Part shown: piece after piece, positions 8,892 through 16,896 of the stretch
Numbering within the stretch: the first letter of the stretch is position 1
Layout of the letters: every line of letters starts with the position of its first letter
Assembly (NCBI GenBank): GCA_018971525.1
Contig: JAGXAR010000002.1
Span: 1-64,000, forward strand
DNA from: Nitrospirota bacterium
GTDB taxonomy: Bacteria > Nitrospirota > Nitrospiria > Nitrospirales > Nitrospiraceae
DNA: 64,000 nucleotides
Direction of reading: 5' to 3'
Notes under the pieces: model-generated
The model's database searches: none
Seen by the model: the letters and a program-made list of their open reading frames with translations, nothing else
What the model was told of the DNA's origin: nothing
Made by a program: the position numbers and the translations under genes

Positions 8892-9917
8892 ATGTGCAAG
8901 ACACCAGTGATCTTCGCTACACGAGCGATCCTCGTCACATACAAGGTGCTGTTGGTCGTCGGGGCATTATGGATCACCGTGGCCTGCTCGAGTGGAGAGG
9001 GCGCCAGAACTTCTGTCGCCTCACGGGACGGGCTTCATGCGCCGTTTAAGGAATGGCAGATCATTGATACGGCGACGGGTCGACCGGTCTCTCTCGACCA
9101 GTGGACGGCGTTGTTGCTCCAGCAGGACATCATTTATCTGGGCGAGGAACATCACAATCGATTTCATATAGATGCGGCAATGATGGTGCTGCGGAGGCTG
9201 AAGGCGGGGGGGCGTATACCGGTCTTGGCCATGGAAATGTTCGGCTGGGATGGCCAGGCGGCATTGGATCAGTATCTTTCCGGTTCAGAAGTGAACCGCC
9301 AGGAATTCCTAGAGGCCGTCCGGTGGCAACAGAACTGGGGTGGTCCGTACGAGGATTATGAACCGCTGGTTCGGTTGGCAAGAGAGCAACATTGGGCTGT
9401 CGATGCCTTGAATCCTCCGAAGGCGTTGGTGAGGATGGTCGCCAAGAACGGTTTGGCTCAGGCGGAGTCTGACCCAATGATGGCGCAGTGGGGCATGAAG
9501 GATGAAGCCTTTGTCGATGATCCGATCTATCGAACGCGTATTCTTCAGCAACTCCAGGCCTGTCATGGTGGCGGAGCTGACAGCCTTTATCAGACAATGT
9601 TTGAAGCCTCCATGGTTCGGGATGAAGGGATGGCCAAGACGCTGGTCCATCGCCTCAACCAGATTCGGTCGGGGACCGATACGACGGTTGGGCCGCTGGT
9701 GAGCTATACAGGGGGCGGACACATCCAGTACAACCTTCCGGTCCCGAAGCGAGTGGCCCGCCGCTTGACTAATCAGGTCCGTCAGGTCAGCGTCTATATG
9801 ACCTCTTTCGAGGTGGGGCGCGTCGAGGAATTACAAGACATGATCCATGAGAAGATTGCGGATTATCTGTGGTTGACACCGGTCAGTACGCAAGGGCCGC
9901 CTCGCCGATGCCGATAG
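8892..9917 (+). CDS. ChaN-family lipoprotein (heme/iron-associated)
   Basis: 341 residues with an N-terminal hydrophobic segment ending in a lipobox-like TVAC at Cys32, then a domain with the EEHHN motif near residue 80 and the MEMFGWDGQ segment. These match the ChaN/DUF399 family, whose Campylobacter member binds heme at the outer membrane. It starts with ATG at 8892 and is divergent from the methyltransferase-like gene across a 136-bp intergenic region that probably holds both promoters. A role in heme or iron handling is inferred from the family only. Confidence 0.82.
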   Translation: MCKTPVIFATRAILVTYKVLLVVGALWITVACSSGEGARTSVASRDGLHAPFKEWQIIDTATGRPVSLDQWTALLLQQDIIYLGEEHHNRFHIDAAMMVLRRLKAGGRIPVLAMEMFGWDGQAALDQYLSGSEVNRQEFLEAVRWQQNWGGPYEDYEPLVRLAREQHWAVDALNPPKALVRMVAKNGLAQAESDPMMAQWGMKDEAFVDDPIYRTRILQQLQACHGGGADSLYQTMFEASMVRDEGMAKTLVHRLNQIRSGTDTTVGPLVSYTGGGHIQYNLPVPKRVARRLTNQVRQVSVYMTSFEVGRVEELQDMIHEKIADYLWLTPVSTQGPPRRCR

Positions 9918-10020
9918 TCTCACGAAATGGTGAGGAGCGAGAGGATGAGGGCGGTTGGCGATTGACTGATTCTTCTGGCTCCCCTCTCACCTTTGGCCGA
10001 CAGCTGCTAAGGATGAGTTC

Positions 10021-10260
10021 ATGTCAGAGAAACCTGTGATTGCTCAGAGAATCCCTTGCGTGAAGGAAGTCGGTCCGGGAACGCTCTATTGGTGTCAATG
10101 CGGTCGATCGAAAATGCAACCGTTTTGCGATGGATCCCACGCGGGGACGGAGTTTTCGCCGATGGAGGTCCATTTTGAAGAAAGGAAACGGATGGCGTTC
10201 TGTGGCTGTAAGCACACGAAGAAGCCTCCCTTCTGCGACGGGTCCCATGCGCGGATCTAA
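10021..10260 (+). CDS. Double CDGSH iron-sulfur domain protein
   Basis: A 79-residue protein with two copies of the mitoNEET-type cluster motif: CQCG...PFCDGSHA in the first half and CGCK...PFCDGSHA in the second. Each repeat should bind one [2Fe-2S] cluster with three Cys and one His. Such proteins are electron or cluster carriers in the cytoplasm. It starts 103 bp after the ChaN-like gene in the same direction. The ATG at 10021 is the only sensible start. Confidence 0.93.
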   Translation: MSEKPVIAQRIPCVKEVGPGTLYWCQCGRSKMQPFCDGSHAGTEFSPMEVHFEERKRMAFCGCKHTKKPPFCDGSHARI

Positions 10261-10515
10261 TCATGTGGTGCAGGTAGCGAATCCGCTCAGGGAGTGCGAA
10301 CGACTCGGTGGCTCTGCTGGAGGCGGTGCGTCTCCAAGATCCACTCAAACTGGCACCGGGCAATCAATGGGTGCGCGCGGCTTGGTGTCGAAAGAAGAGG
10401 CTAGTGGTGACGGGACCGCCTGTAGAATACCGATGAACCCTTGACAGTTCCCCCTATCCGTTTCAGACTACGCCGCAACATTAGTTGGAGTTGTTTGCGA
10501 TTGGGCACGCAGCGC

Positions 10516-11418
10516 ATGCGAAACAAGATTCCCTGTTCCGCCGAGCGGTTAAGCTTCTTGGATCCTCCGATGATTCAGGCGGTGGTTGATCGCAATGCCT
10601 TTCATATCGGCAATCAGTACCTCTCTGAAAATCGCGTTCGGATCGTCGAGGCCGATGACGCCCAGATTTCCTCCGCCGTCATCGGAAATTCCGGCCTCTA
10701 CGAACAGACGATCCGTCTCAAGGAGGGGCATCTCATTTCAAAGTGCAGCTGCTCGCTGCCGGAAGAGCCGATGTGCCGTCATTGTATTGCGGTCCTGTTG
10801 GAGTACCATCGCTGGGCACAGCCGAGGAGTGGTCAGCCGAGGAGGATGAAACCGTCCGCTGCCCCGCAGCGTGCAGAGGCCCATCCGAATGGTAATGGCG
10901 CGACTTCGCCAAGTCCCGCTTCGATGACCGACCTGAAGCTGGGCGAGGTGATGGCGTTCGTCGAATGGCTGCAACCCGCGATAAAGGCGTTGGAACGTGG
11001 GCAACCCTTGCCTGATTCGCCAGAGCTCCGCGGCGATCTCGCTCCCTGGTTTCAGGCTATTCGCAATTTGGAGGAGCGCCGCCGCGAGAGCGAAGAAGTA
11101 CGGATCAACCTGGAATCCGATATGCGGGACCGAGAAGCCTATGTCGGCCGATTGACGCAACAGCTTCAAGCTTCCATGGAGGAGATCAAGGCCACCCAAG
11201 CCAATTCTCAGCAACTGCAGCAGGAACTGACTGCTTGTAAAGAGATGCTCGCGAAGGTTTCCGATGTTGCCTCCGAGGTCGGGAGCTATGACAGTCAACT
11301 CAAGTCTGTCGCAGGTGAGGTGTTGTCAAAGGGGGCACAACTCGACAAGCTCGCTCATTCTTTCAGGGAAGTCTCGACGGCATTGAAAGCGCTGACCAAG
11401 ACCTCTGCCACCTCCTAG
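10516..11418 (+). CDS. SWIM zinc-finger protein with C-terminal coiled coil
   Basis: About 300 residues from the ATG at 10516; an upstream TTG at 10441 and an ATG at 10570 are alternatives. Residues 77-90 carry a SWIM-type zinc finger (CSC, seven residues, CRHC), often found in DNA- or protein-binding proteins including Swi2/Snf2 partners. A Pro/Ala-rich linker follows, then a module starting LGEVMAFVEW and a long heptad-like coiled coil to the C-terminus. The LGEVMAFVEW-to-coiled-coil part is clearly similar to the protein at 55265-55642. No helicase gene lies next to it, so its partner is unknown. Confidence 0.8.
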   Translation: MRNKIPCSAERLSFLDPPMIQAVVDRNAFHIGNQYLSENRVRIVEADDAQISSAVIGNSGLYEQTIRLKEGHLISKCSCSLPEEPMCRHCIAVLLEYHRWAQPRSGQPRRMKPSAAPQRAEAHPNGNGATSPSPASMTDLKLGEVMAFVEWLQPAIKALERGQPLPDSPELRGDLAPWFQAIRNLEERRRESEEVRINLESDMRDREAYVGRLTQQLQASMEEIKATQANSQQLQQELTACKEMLAKVSDVASEVGSYDSQLKSVAGEVLSKGAQLDKLAHSFREVSTALKALTKTSATS

Positions 11419-11468
11419 CCATCCCATTCCGCTTCCCCTTCCAGCATCCATCCTCATTGTAAGAGCCA

Positions 11469-11498
11469 TTGCGGTTGGCCAGCCGATTTCAGTATACT
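11469..11498 (+). promoter_or_regulatory. Candidate sigma-70 promoter for the small membrane protein gene
   Basis: TTGCGG at 11469 and TATACT at 11493 are separated by 18 bp, and the gene start follows 44 bp downstream after an AGGGAGG ribosome-binding site. The fit is moderate at the -35 box and good at the -10 box. Confidence 0.5.
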
Positions 11499-11541
11499 GC
11501 GGCCCTCGTTTTGTCCAATTGATGAAAGGGAGGATTGAGTC

Positions 11542-11733
11542 ATGAAAAAGATGTGTGCAGCGGCTGGTGCGGTAGTGGGTATGGTTCTGTTGACTGGCGT
11601 ATCCTACGTTCTGGCGAATGAGCCGAAGGGCGAGGGAGCACCGGACTATAGCGGGATCTCTAGCATATATTACACATTGATCGGGTTGATTCTGGCCTAC
11701 GGCGCCTACGATTCATTCTTCAAGAAGTCCTAA
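11542..11733 (+). CDS. Small membrane protein, function unknown
   Basis: A 63-residue protein with a Lys-containing N-terminus and a hydrophobic segment ending in an Ala-x-Ala-like site near residue 25 (VLANEP), a short polar stretch, then a second hydrophobic helix (YTLIGLILAYGAYDSFF) and a Lys-Lys-Ser tail. It could be an exported single-helix membrane protein. It has its own candidate promoter, a strong AGGGAGG ribosome-binding site and a downstream hairpin, so it looks like an independently expressed unit. I do not recognise the family. Confidence 0.75.
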   Translation: MKKMCAAAGAVVGMVLLTGVSYVLANEPKGEGAPDYSGISSIYYTLIGLILAYGAYDSFFKKS

Positions 11734-11762
11734 CGCCACGATTCCATTTATCAGTTGGACTC

Positions 11763-11800
11763 GGTCCCTGCCCGATGTGCTTCTCTGTTGGGTAGGGACC
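11763..11800. terminator. Hairpin between convergent genes
   Basis: GGTCCCTGCCC and GGGTAGGGACC form an 11-bp stem (one G-T wobble) around a 16-base loop. It lies between the end of the small membrane protein gene and the end of tesA, so it can serve both strands. No strong T-run follows on either side. Confidence 0.55.
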
Positions 11801-11835
11801 CATTCCTGTCCTGTTCCCCTCTCCACGGACCGCCT

Positions 11836-12588
11836 TCACCGGTCTCGCTCCAGCAGTGGCTCAAGCGCTAGGAAGACCTTCTCGACAATCAGGCGATAGC
11901 CCTCTCCAGTCGGATGAATGCCGTCGGCCTGATTGAGCGAGGACGAAGTTGCCACACCATCGAGAAAAAATGGAATCAGCGTAAGGTGATATTGCTTCGC
12001 TAAGGCATGGTAGAGCGCCTCAAATCCACTAGTATATTCCTTTCCATAATTAGGGGGGAGTTTCATCCCGGCTAGCACAACGGTGACCGAGGCGTTTTGG
12101 AGTTGTTGAATGATCCGTTCGAGGTTGGCTTTCGTTTCTTGAAGGCTGAGGCCGCGGAGCCCATCGTTGCCGCCTAGTTCCAGAATGACGATCGATGGCT
12201 TGCTGTTCAGGACCCAGGAGACCCTCCGGATTCCTCCGGCCGACGTGTCACCGCTGACTCCTGCGTTCACGACCCGATAGGGATACCCCGCGGCGTCGAG
12301 TTTTCGCTGCAGTTGAGCGGGATACGATTCATCCAGTGCCACACCCAAGCCAGCCGTCAGGCTGTTGCCGAAGGCGACGATGCGTGGGCGCTCGGCGGAT
12401 ACTTGAGTTTTCGATCGGCCCGGTTGTGCCGTGACATCGATTCCCAGTCGTTGTCCAACGCCATCGCGAGGGGGGCTCGAAGAAGGGGAGGGAGAGGAGG
12501 GAGCACCGCCGCGGTCACAAGCGCAGAGGATGATCAATGGTAGGCAGAGGCAGGATAATAGTTTTGTGAGAATCCGTAAGTGATGCAT
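11836..12588 (-). CDS. tesA: TesA-like SGNH esterase / lysophospholipase, lipoprotein
   Basis: 250 residues with an N-terminal lipoprotein-type signal (LIILCAC), a Ser/Pro-rich linker, then an SGNH hydrolase domain. The blocks are block I FGNSLTAGLG (catalytic Ser), block II GVSGDTSAGG, block III GGNDGLRG and block V DGIHPTGEGY (catalytic Asp and His). This is the TesA/arylesterase family (thioesterase I, lysophospholipase L1) acting in the envelope. It is divergent from ybbA-ybbP, as in Escherichia coli, and their starts are only about 60 bp apart. A TATAAT-like box at 12599-12604 lies in the shared gap, but I found no convincing -35. Confidence 0.9.
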   Translation of the reverse strand: MHHLRILTKLLSCLCLPLIILCACDRGGAPSSPSPSSSPPRDGVGQRLGIDVTAQPGRSKTQVSAERPRIVAFGNSLTAGLGVALDESYPAQLQRKLDAAGYPYRVVNAGVSGDTSAGGIRRVSWVLNSKPSIVILELGGNDGLRGLSLQETKANLERIIQQLQNASVTVVLAGMKLPPNYGKEYTSGFEALYHALAKQYHLTLIPFFLDGVATSSSLNQADGIHPTGEGYRLIVEKVFLALEPLLERDR

Positions 12589-12647
12589 CGTCGTCCAGTA
12601 TAATATAGGCGTTACGCGGACGATACTATGGGAGCTTGACGAACAAC

Positions 12648-13352
12648 ATGATTACCCTTTCTCACTTGACGATGCGCTTGGCTGGCGGAGGCCATCAGAT
12701 CACGATTCTCGATGGTGTCACCCTTGAGATTCCTGATAAACAACGCGTGGCCATCGTCGGCCCATCCGGGAGCGGGAAGTCCACTTTGCTTGGCCTCATC
12801 GCCGGACTGGATCGGCCGACGTCCGGTTCCATCAAGCTGGACGGAATAGAGATATCCACGATGCGCGAGAGTGCCTTAGCACGGTATCGTCGCGATCACA
12901 TTGGATACATCTTCCAGTCCTTTCACCTTATTCCCACCCTTACTGCCCTGGAGAACGTACTGGTGCCGTTGGAGTTGGCAGGAATGCGTAGGGCGCAGGA
13001 TCGTGCGACGGATCTGTTGAGGGCCGTCGGCCTGGGTGATCGACTGCACCATTATCCCGTCCAACTGTCGGGAGGCGAGCAGCAGCGAGTGGCGGTGGCC
13101 AGAGCGTTCGCTTGTCACCCGCCGATTCTGTTGGCCGACGAACCGACCGGCAATCTGGATTCGGCCACGGGACAGCAAGTGATGAATCTGCTCCTGTCTC
13201 TCCATCGCGATTACGGCACAACATTAGTCCTGGTCACGCATGATCGAGCTATAGCTTCCTCGATGGAGCGCGTGATCGCGTTGCGCGACGGCCGCATCGA
13301 ATCCGATACCCTCACCGACTCAGACAATCGGGTCGCAGAGTCATTCCAGTGA
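12648..13352 (+). CDS. ybbA: ABC transporter ATP-binding protein, YbbA/LolD type
   Basis: About 234 residues from the ATG at 12648; a TTG at 12636 is possible but sits too close to the GGAG site. Walker A is GPSGSGKS, the signature is LSGGEQQRVAVARA and Walker B is ILLADEPTGNLD, the form shared by MacB/LolD/YbbA ATPases. It couples to the FtsX-type permease encoded next. The stop overlaps the permease start (GTGA), so the pair is translationally coupled. The tesA-ybbA-ybbP arrangement is conserved with enterobacteria. Confidence 0.92.
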   Translation: MITLSHLTMRLAGGGHQITILDGVTLEIPDKQRVAIVGPSGSGKSTLLGLIAGLDRPTSGSIKLDGIEISTMRESALARYRRDHIGYIFQSFHLIPTLTALENVLVPLELAGMRRAQDRATDLLRAVGLGDRLHHYPVQLSGGEQQRVAVARAFACHPPILLADEPTGNLDSATGQQVMNLLLSLHRDYGTTLVLVTHDRAIASSMERVIALRDGRIESDTLTDSDNRVAESFQ

Positions 13353-16015
13353 ATCGCTTCATATTGAGAATGGCCTGGCGTGAAACCAGGGGTGCCTGGC
13401 GGCACTTTCTTTATTTCTTCGCCTGTATCGCGATCGGCGTGGGGGCCCTGGTCGGAGTGTCGCTGTTTGGCGCGAATGTGGATCGCGCCGTCACAAAAGA
13501 AGCGCGGGGGTTGTTAGGAGGCGATCTCGAAATTCGTCTGACTCATCCCCTGAGTCTTGCAGGACAGGCAGTGCTGCACTCACTGGGGGAACGAGGCATG
13601 GCCTTCACCCATGTGAGCGAGCTCGTGGCCATGGCCGCGCTCACGACACGAGGGTCCTCTGTGACCCAATCGACCCAGATCATCGAACTCAAAGCGGTCG
13701 AATCGACGTATCCCTTGTACGGGGCGATCCGACTCGATCCGGCGCAATCGCCCGATGTCCTGCTGCACCCGGACGAGCGCCGCTGTGGCGGGTATTCCTG
13801 TTTTGGAGCGGTGGTGCAAGAGTCGCTGCTGATTAGGATGGGTCTCTCGGTTGGAGACCAGTTGAAGATCGGTCAGGCGATGTTTTTAATCACCGGCATC
13901 GTGAGGACCGAGCCGGATCGAATGGCCAATGCCTTCAGCCTGGGCCCACGGGTGATGATTGCGCAGGAGGGATTGCAGGCGGCGGAGCTGATCAAGCCTG
14001 GAAGCCGAGTGCGAGAACGCTATCTTGTGAAAGTGCCTCCCAGTATGCCGGTGGAGCCGCTCCTCTCCGAGCTGCGAGGCCGGCTGGTGGCGGATTCCGC
14101 TCGCGTATCCAGCTATCGGGCTGCCCAGCCACAGTTGAGGCAGTTTCTCGACCAACTCTCCCGCTATCTCGGGCTGATCGGTCTCACCGCACTGTTCATC
14201 GGCGGACTGGGGGTCGGAACCTCGATCCATGCGTTTTTGCGTGACAAGCTGCGGACGATCGCGATCTTAAAAGCGATCGGCGCGGATTCGGCCACGGTGG
14301 TTTCGACCTATGTGGTGCAAGCGATTTTCTTGGGATGTGTAGGGAGCCTCGCTGGGATCCTGCTGGGGATTGCGCTTCAACGAGGGCTGCCTCCCCTCAT
14401 GGCTGGTCTGTTCGTGTCCGACCTCCTCGATCAATTAGGCGTCTCCTCAGAATTGTCGTGGTCATCGATCCGGCCCTTGATGAAAGGGGCGGCGCTCGGT
14501 CTATTGTCGACGCTGCTCTTTACCCTCTGGCCTCTGTTGAAGATTCGCGACATTCACCCAGGGGCGATCTTCCGGCGCGATGCAGAACAGAATACGGTCG
14601 AGCAGGAGACGTGTTCGTCACGAAGGTGGGTGAAGTGGGGACTGGCCGATCGATTGAATGTCGGCACGGCCGGAGGGATCATCCTCGGCCTGTGCGCACT
14701 CTCGGTCTGGCAAGCAGGTTCGTGGTTGATCGGCTTCCTGTTTCTCGGTGCCTTGTCTCTTGCTATCACGGTCCTCTTTGTCTGTGCGCAGGTGTTCGTG
14801 CGAGGGCTGACCTGGGTGCCGGTGCCTCGCTTCTTGAGCCTTCGCTATGCCGTGGGCAATGTCGTGCGGCCGGGGGGACAGGCGGCTGGCATCATGGTCG
14901 CCATCGGCATCGGCGTGATGGTGATTGTCACGGTGTCGCTGGTGGAACAGGCGTTGCTCCACCAAGTGCAGGAGAATCGGCCGGCGGATGCCCCGACGTT
15001 TTTCTTTATCGACATTCAACCTGATCAAGCGAAGGAGTTTGTGTCGTTGGTTGATCGACAGACTGGTCGAGCGCGTCCGGAGCTCACGCCCCTGGTACGC
15101 TCGCGACTCCATGCGATCGATGGACATGTCATCACGGTAGAAGAGGGAGTGGAGAAGGACGAGAAGCGCACGGAAGGCAAAGAGGAGCGGGGGAAACAGT
15201 GGTACCTCACCCGGGAGTATGTGCTGACCTTCCTCGAACAGCTACCGAAAGACAATCAACTGGTCAAAGGGGAATGGTGGAAGCCCGGGCAGGTCTTCTC
15301 GACTCCACAGGTTTCAGTGGAAGAAGAGGCTGCCACGCATCTAGGTCTTGCGATCGGCTCGATCGTGGAGTTCGATATTCAGGGGGCTACGGTGGCGGCA
15401 AAGGTGAGCAGTATTCGCAAAGTCGAGTGGGGAAATTTCTCGACGAATTTCTACATGATCTTGTCCCCACGCGCGCTTGAAGGGGCGCCGTTTACCTATG
15501 TGGCGACGGTGCGGGTCTCGCCACAGGAAGAGGTGCCGTTGCAGCAGGCGGTCGTCGCTTCATTCCCGAATGTCAGCGCGATCCATATCGGCGACGTGCT
15601 CGAGGGTTTCGCGCGTGTTCTCGATCGTCTCTCGCTGGCGATCAGGGCGGTGGCGATATTTTGTGTTGTTGCCGGCGGGTTGGTCATGGCGGCGGCACTT
15701 GCTGCGACACGCTACCGACGGCTCTATGAATCGGTCATTCTAAAAGCGCTCGGCGCCACCCGTGGCTTGATTGCACGTGCCTTTGCAATCGAGTATGTCC
15801 TGTTGGGTGCGGTCGCCGGGTTGATCGGACTGATCCTCGGGGGTGTCTTGTCATGGGCTGTGTTGCGGTATGTTTTCGATCTTCCCTGGAGCATTCACCC
15901 ACGGGTGCTTGGCATCGGCCTCATCCTGACGATGCTGCTGACGCTGATAGTGGGTTTTGCGAGCACCTACCGGATTCTCGGCCAACGGCCGCTGGCCGTG
16001 CTCCGCCATGAGTAA
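13349..16015 (+). CDS. ybbP: ABC transporter permease, YbbP family (FtsX/MacB type)
   Basis: 888 residues starting at GTG 13349 inside the ybbA stop. It has one N-terminal helix, a large periplasmic domain, a first group of FtsX-type helices around residues 270-400, a middle hydrophobic pair, a second periplasmic domain and a final three-helix FtsX domain. The duplicated layout matches the YbbP group. An insert rich in Lys and Glu around residues 600-620 looks like a flexible loop. Substrate unknown; association with an envelope esterase suggests lipid or lipoprotein handling. Confidence 0.9.
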   Translation: MNRFILRMAWRETRGAWRHFLYFFACIAIGVGALVGVSLFGANVDRAVTKEARGLLGGDLEIRLTHPLSLAGQAVLHSLGERGMAFTHVSELVAMAALTTRGSSVTQSTQIIELKAVESTYPLYGAIRLDPAQSPDVLLHPDERRCGGYSCFGAVVQESLLIRMGLSVGDQLKIGQAMFLITGIVRTEPDRMANAFSLGPRVMIAQEGLQAAELIKPGSRVRERYLVKVPPSMPVEPLLSELRGRLVADSARVSSYRAAQPQLRQFLDQLSRYLGLIGLTALFIGGLGVGTSIHAFLRDKLRTIAILKAIGADSATVVSTYVVQAIFLGCVGSLAGILLGIALQRGLPPLMAGLFVSDLLDQLGVSSELSWSSIRPLMKGAALGLLSTLLFTLWPLLKIRDIHPGAIFRRDAEQNTVEQETCSSRRWVKWGLADRLNVGTAGGIILGLCALSVWQAGSWLIGFLFLGALSLAITVLFVCAQVFVRGLTWVPVPRFLSLRYAVGNVVRPGGQAAGIMVAIGIGVMVIVTVSLVEQALLHQVQENRPADAPTFFFIDIQPDQAKEFVSLVDRQTGRARPELTPLVRSRLHAIDGHVITVEEGVEKDEKRTEGKEERGKQWYLTREYVLTFLEQLPKDNQLVKGEWWKPGQVFSTPQVSVEEEAATHLGLAIGSIVEFDIQGATVAAKVSSIRKVEWGNFSTNFYMILSPRALEGAPFTYVATVRVSPQEEVPLQQAVVASFPNVSAIHIGDVLEGFARVLDRLSLAIRAVAIFCVVAGGLVMAAALAATRYRRLYESVILKALGATRGLIARAFAIEYVLLGAVAGLIGLILGGVLSWAVLRYVFDLPWSIHPRVLGIGLILTMLLTLIVGFASTYRILGQRPLAVLRHE

Positions 16016-16188
16016 GAGATGTAACCAGGCCGATCGTCTTTTTGCTTGCTCAACGCGTAGGTTCTCAACTGCCCACTCCCAGTGCGCCAAGACGCACCGA
16101 TTACCTCGCGGAAGCCTTCGCTGGACACGCGCATTGGAAGTTAACTGGCTTGGTTGCTGAGGGAGGTGAAGAGGGAGAGAATCGACAA

Positions 16189-16683
16189 TCAGATTGCGTG
16201 ATCAGGTAGGCGCAGGTCGAGGATGCGTCGGAGGCGGCTTTCCTCCGAGTAGAGGAAACTTGAAAACCGGAGGCCGACCCCGTCGGTAAAGCGTGCACGC
16301 ACAAGTGCCTCGTCGATCATGATGGGGAGTTCGTACTCGCCGGACTGAAGTTCCAGCATCACGTGGCATCCCATCGGGAGGCGCTGACTCGTTCTGATAC
16401 GACATCCCCTGAGAGACAGGTTCACAATCGTCCCTTCAACCACGATCTGCTGGGTCGGATCGTGAACCGGACGGACCTGTGCCGAGTACTGGACCGGGAC
16501 TCGCTCATAGTTGCGACGAGGATTGGTCTTGAGCTTGCCGAGGAAGGTTGTAAAGCGATGGGCACAGAGCTGACATCGAAGAGGATAAATGGTCAAGGTA
16601 CCGAGGAGCCGGTCTGCCACTCCAGATCGAGGGGCCAATTTCGTTTTTGGAGTTCCGCACTTCGGGCAGTTTCGGGTATGCAT
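16189..16683 (-). CDS. PilZ domain protein with N-terminal zinc ribbon
   Basis: About 164 residues from the ATG at 16683; an in-frame extension to 16776 runs into a terminator hairpin and is rejected. The N-terminus has two CxxC pairs (CPKC and CQLC), a probable zinc ribbon. The C-terminal half is a PilZ domain with both c-di-GMP motifs: RNYER (RxxxR) and NLSLRG (N/DxSxxG). It should bind c-di-GMP. It is a standalone gene downstream of pepN on the same strand. The zinc ribbon is an uncommon partner for PilZ and may bind nucleic acid or another protein. Confidence 0.85.
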   Translation of the reverse strand: MHTRNCPKCGTPKTKLAPRSGVADRLLGTLTIYPLRCQLCAHRFTTFLGKLKTNPRRNYERVPVQYSAQVRPVHDPTQQIVVEGTIVNLSLRGCRIRTSQRLPMGCHVMLELQSGEYELPIMIDEALVRARFTDGVGLRFSSFLYSEESRLRRILDLRLPDHAI

Positions 16684-16777
16684 AATCGGGCGACACTCCC
16701 GTGATTCCACCCTGAGAAACGATTGCAGCCTGCTCAATTCGAGGGGATTGTAGCGAAGTCTCCGGCGAAACGACAAG

Positions 16778-16792
16778 CCCCCCTTCGGGGGG
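16778..16792. terminator. GC hairpin after pepN
   Basis: Six C and six G residues surround a TTC loop (CCCCCC-TTC-GGGGGG), about 105 bp beyond the pepN stop on the minus strand, with a moderately T-rich stretch following in that direction. It probably ends the pgi-to-pepN transcript and separates it from the PilZ gene. Confidence 0.6.
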
Positions 16793-16896
16793 ATGAGGCC
16801 AAGGGGCCAACCGCCTGTGCGCCGTCATCCCTGTATCGAATGGTCCACGGTCGTACCTGACCCTCCCCCCCTATACCGATCTGATTTCGGGATCGC

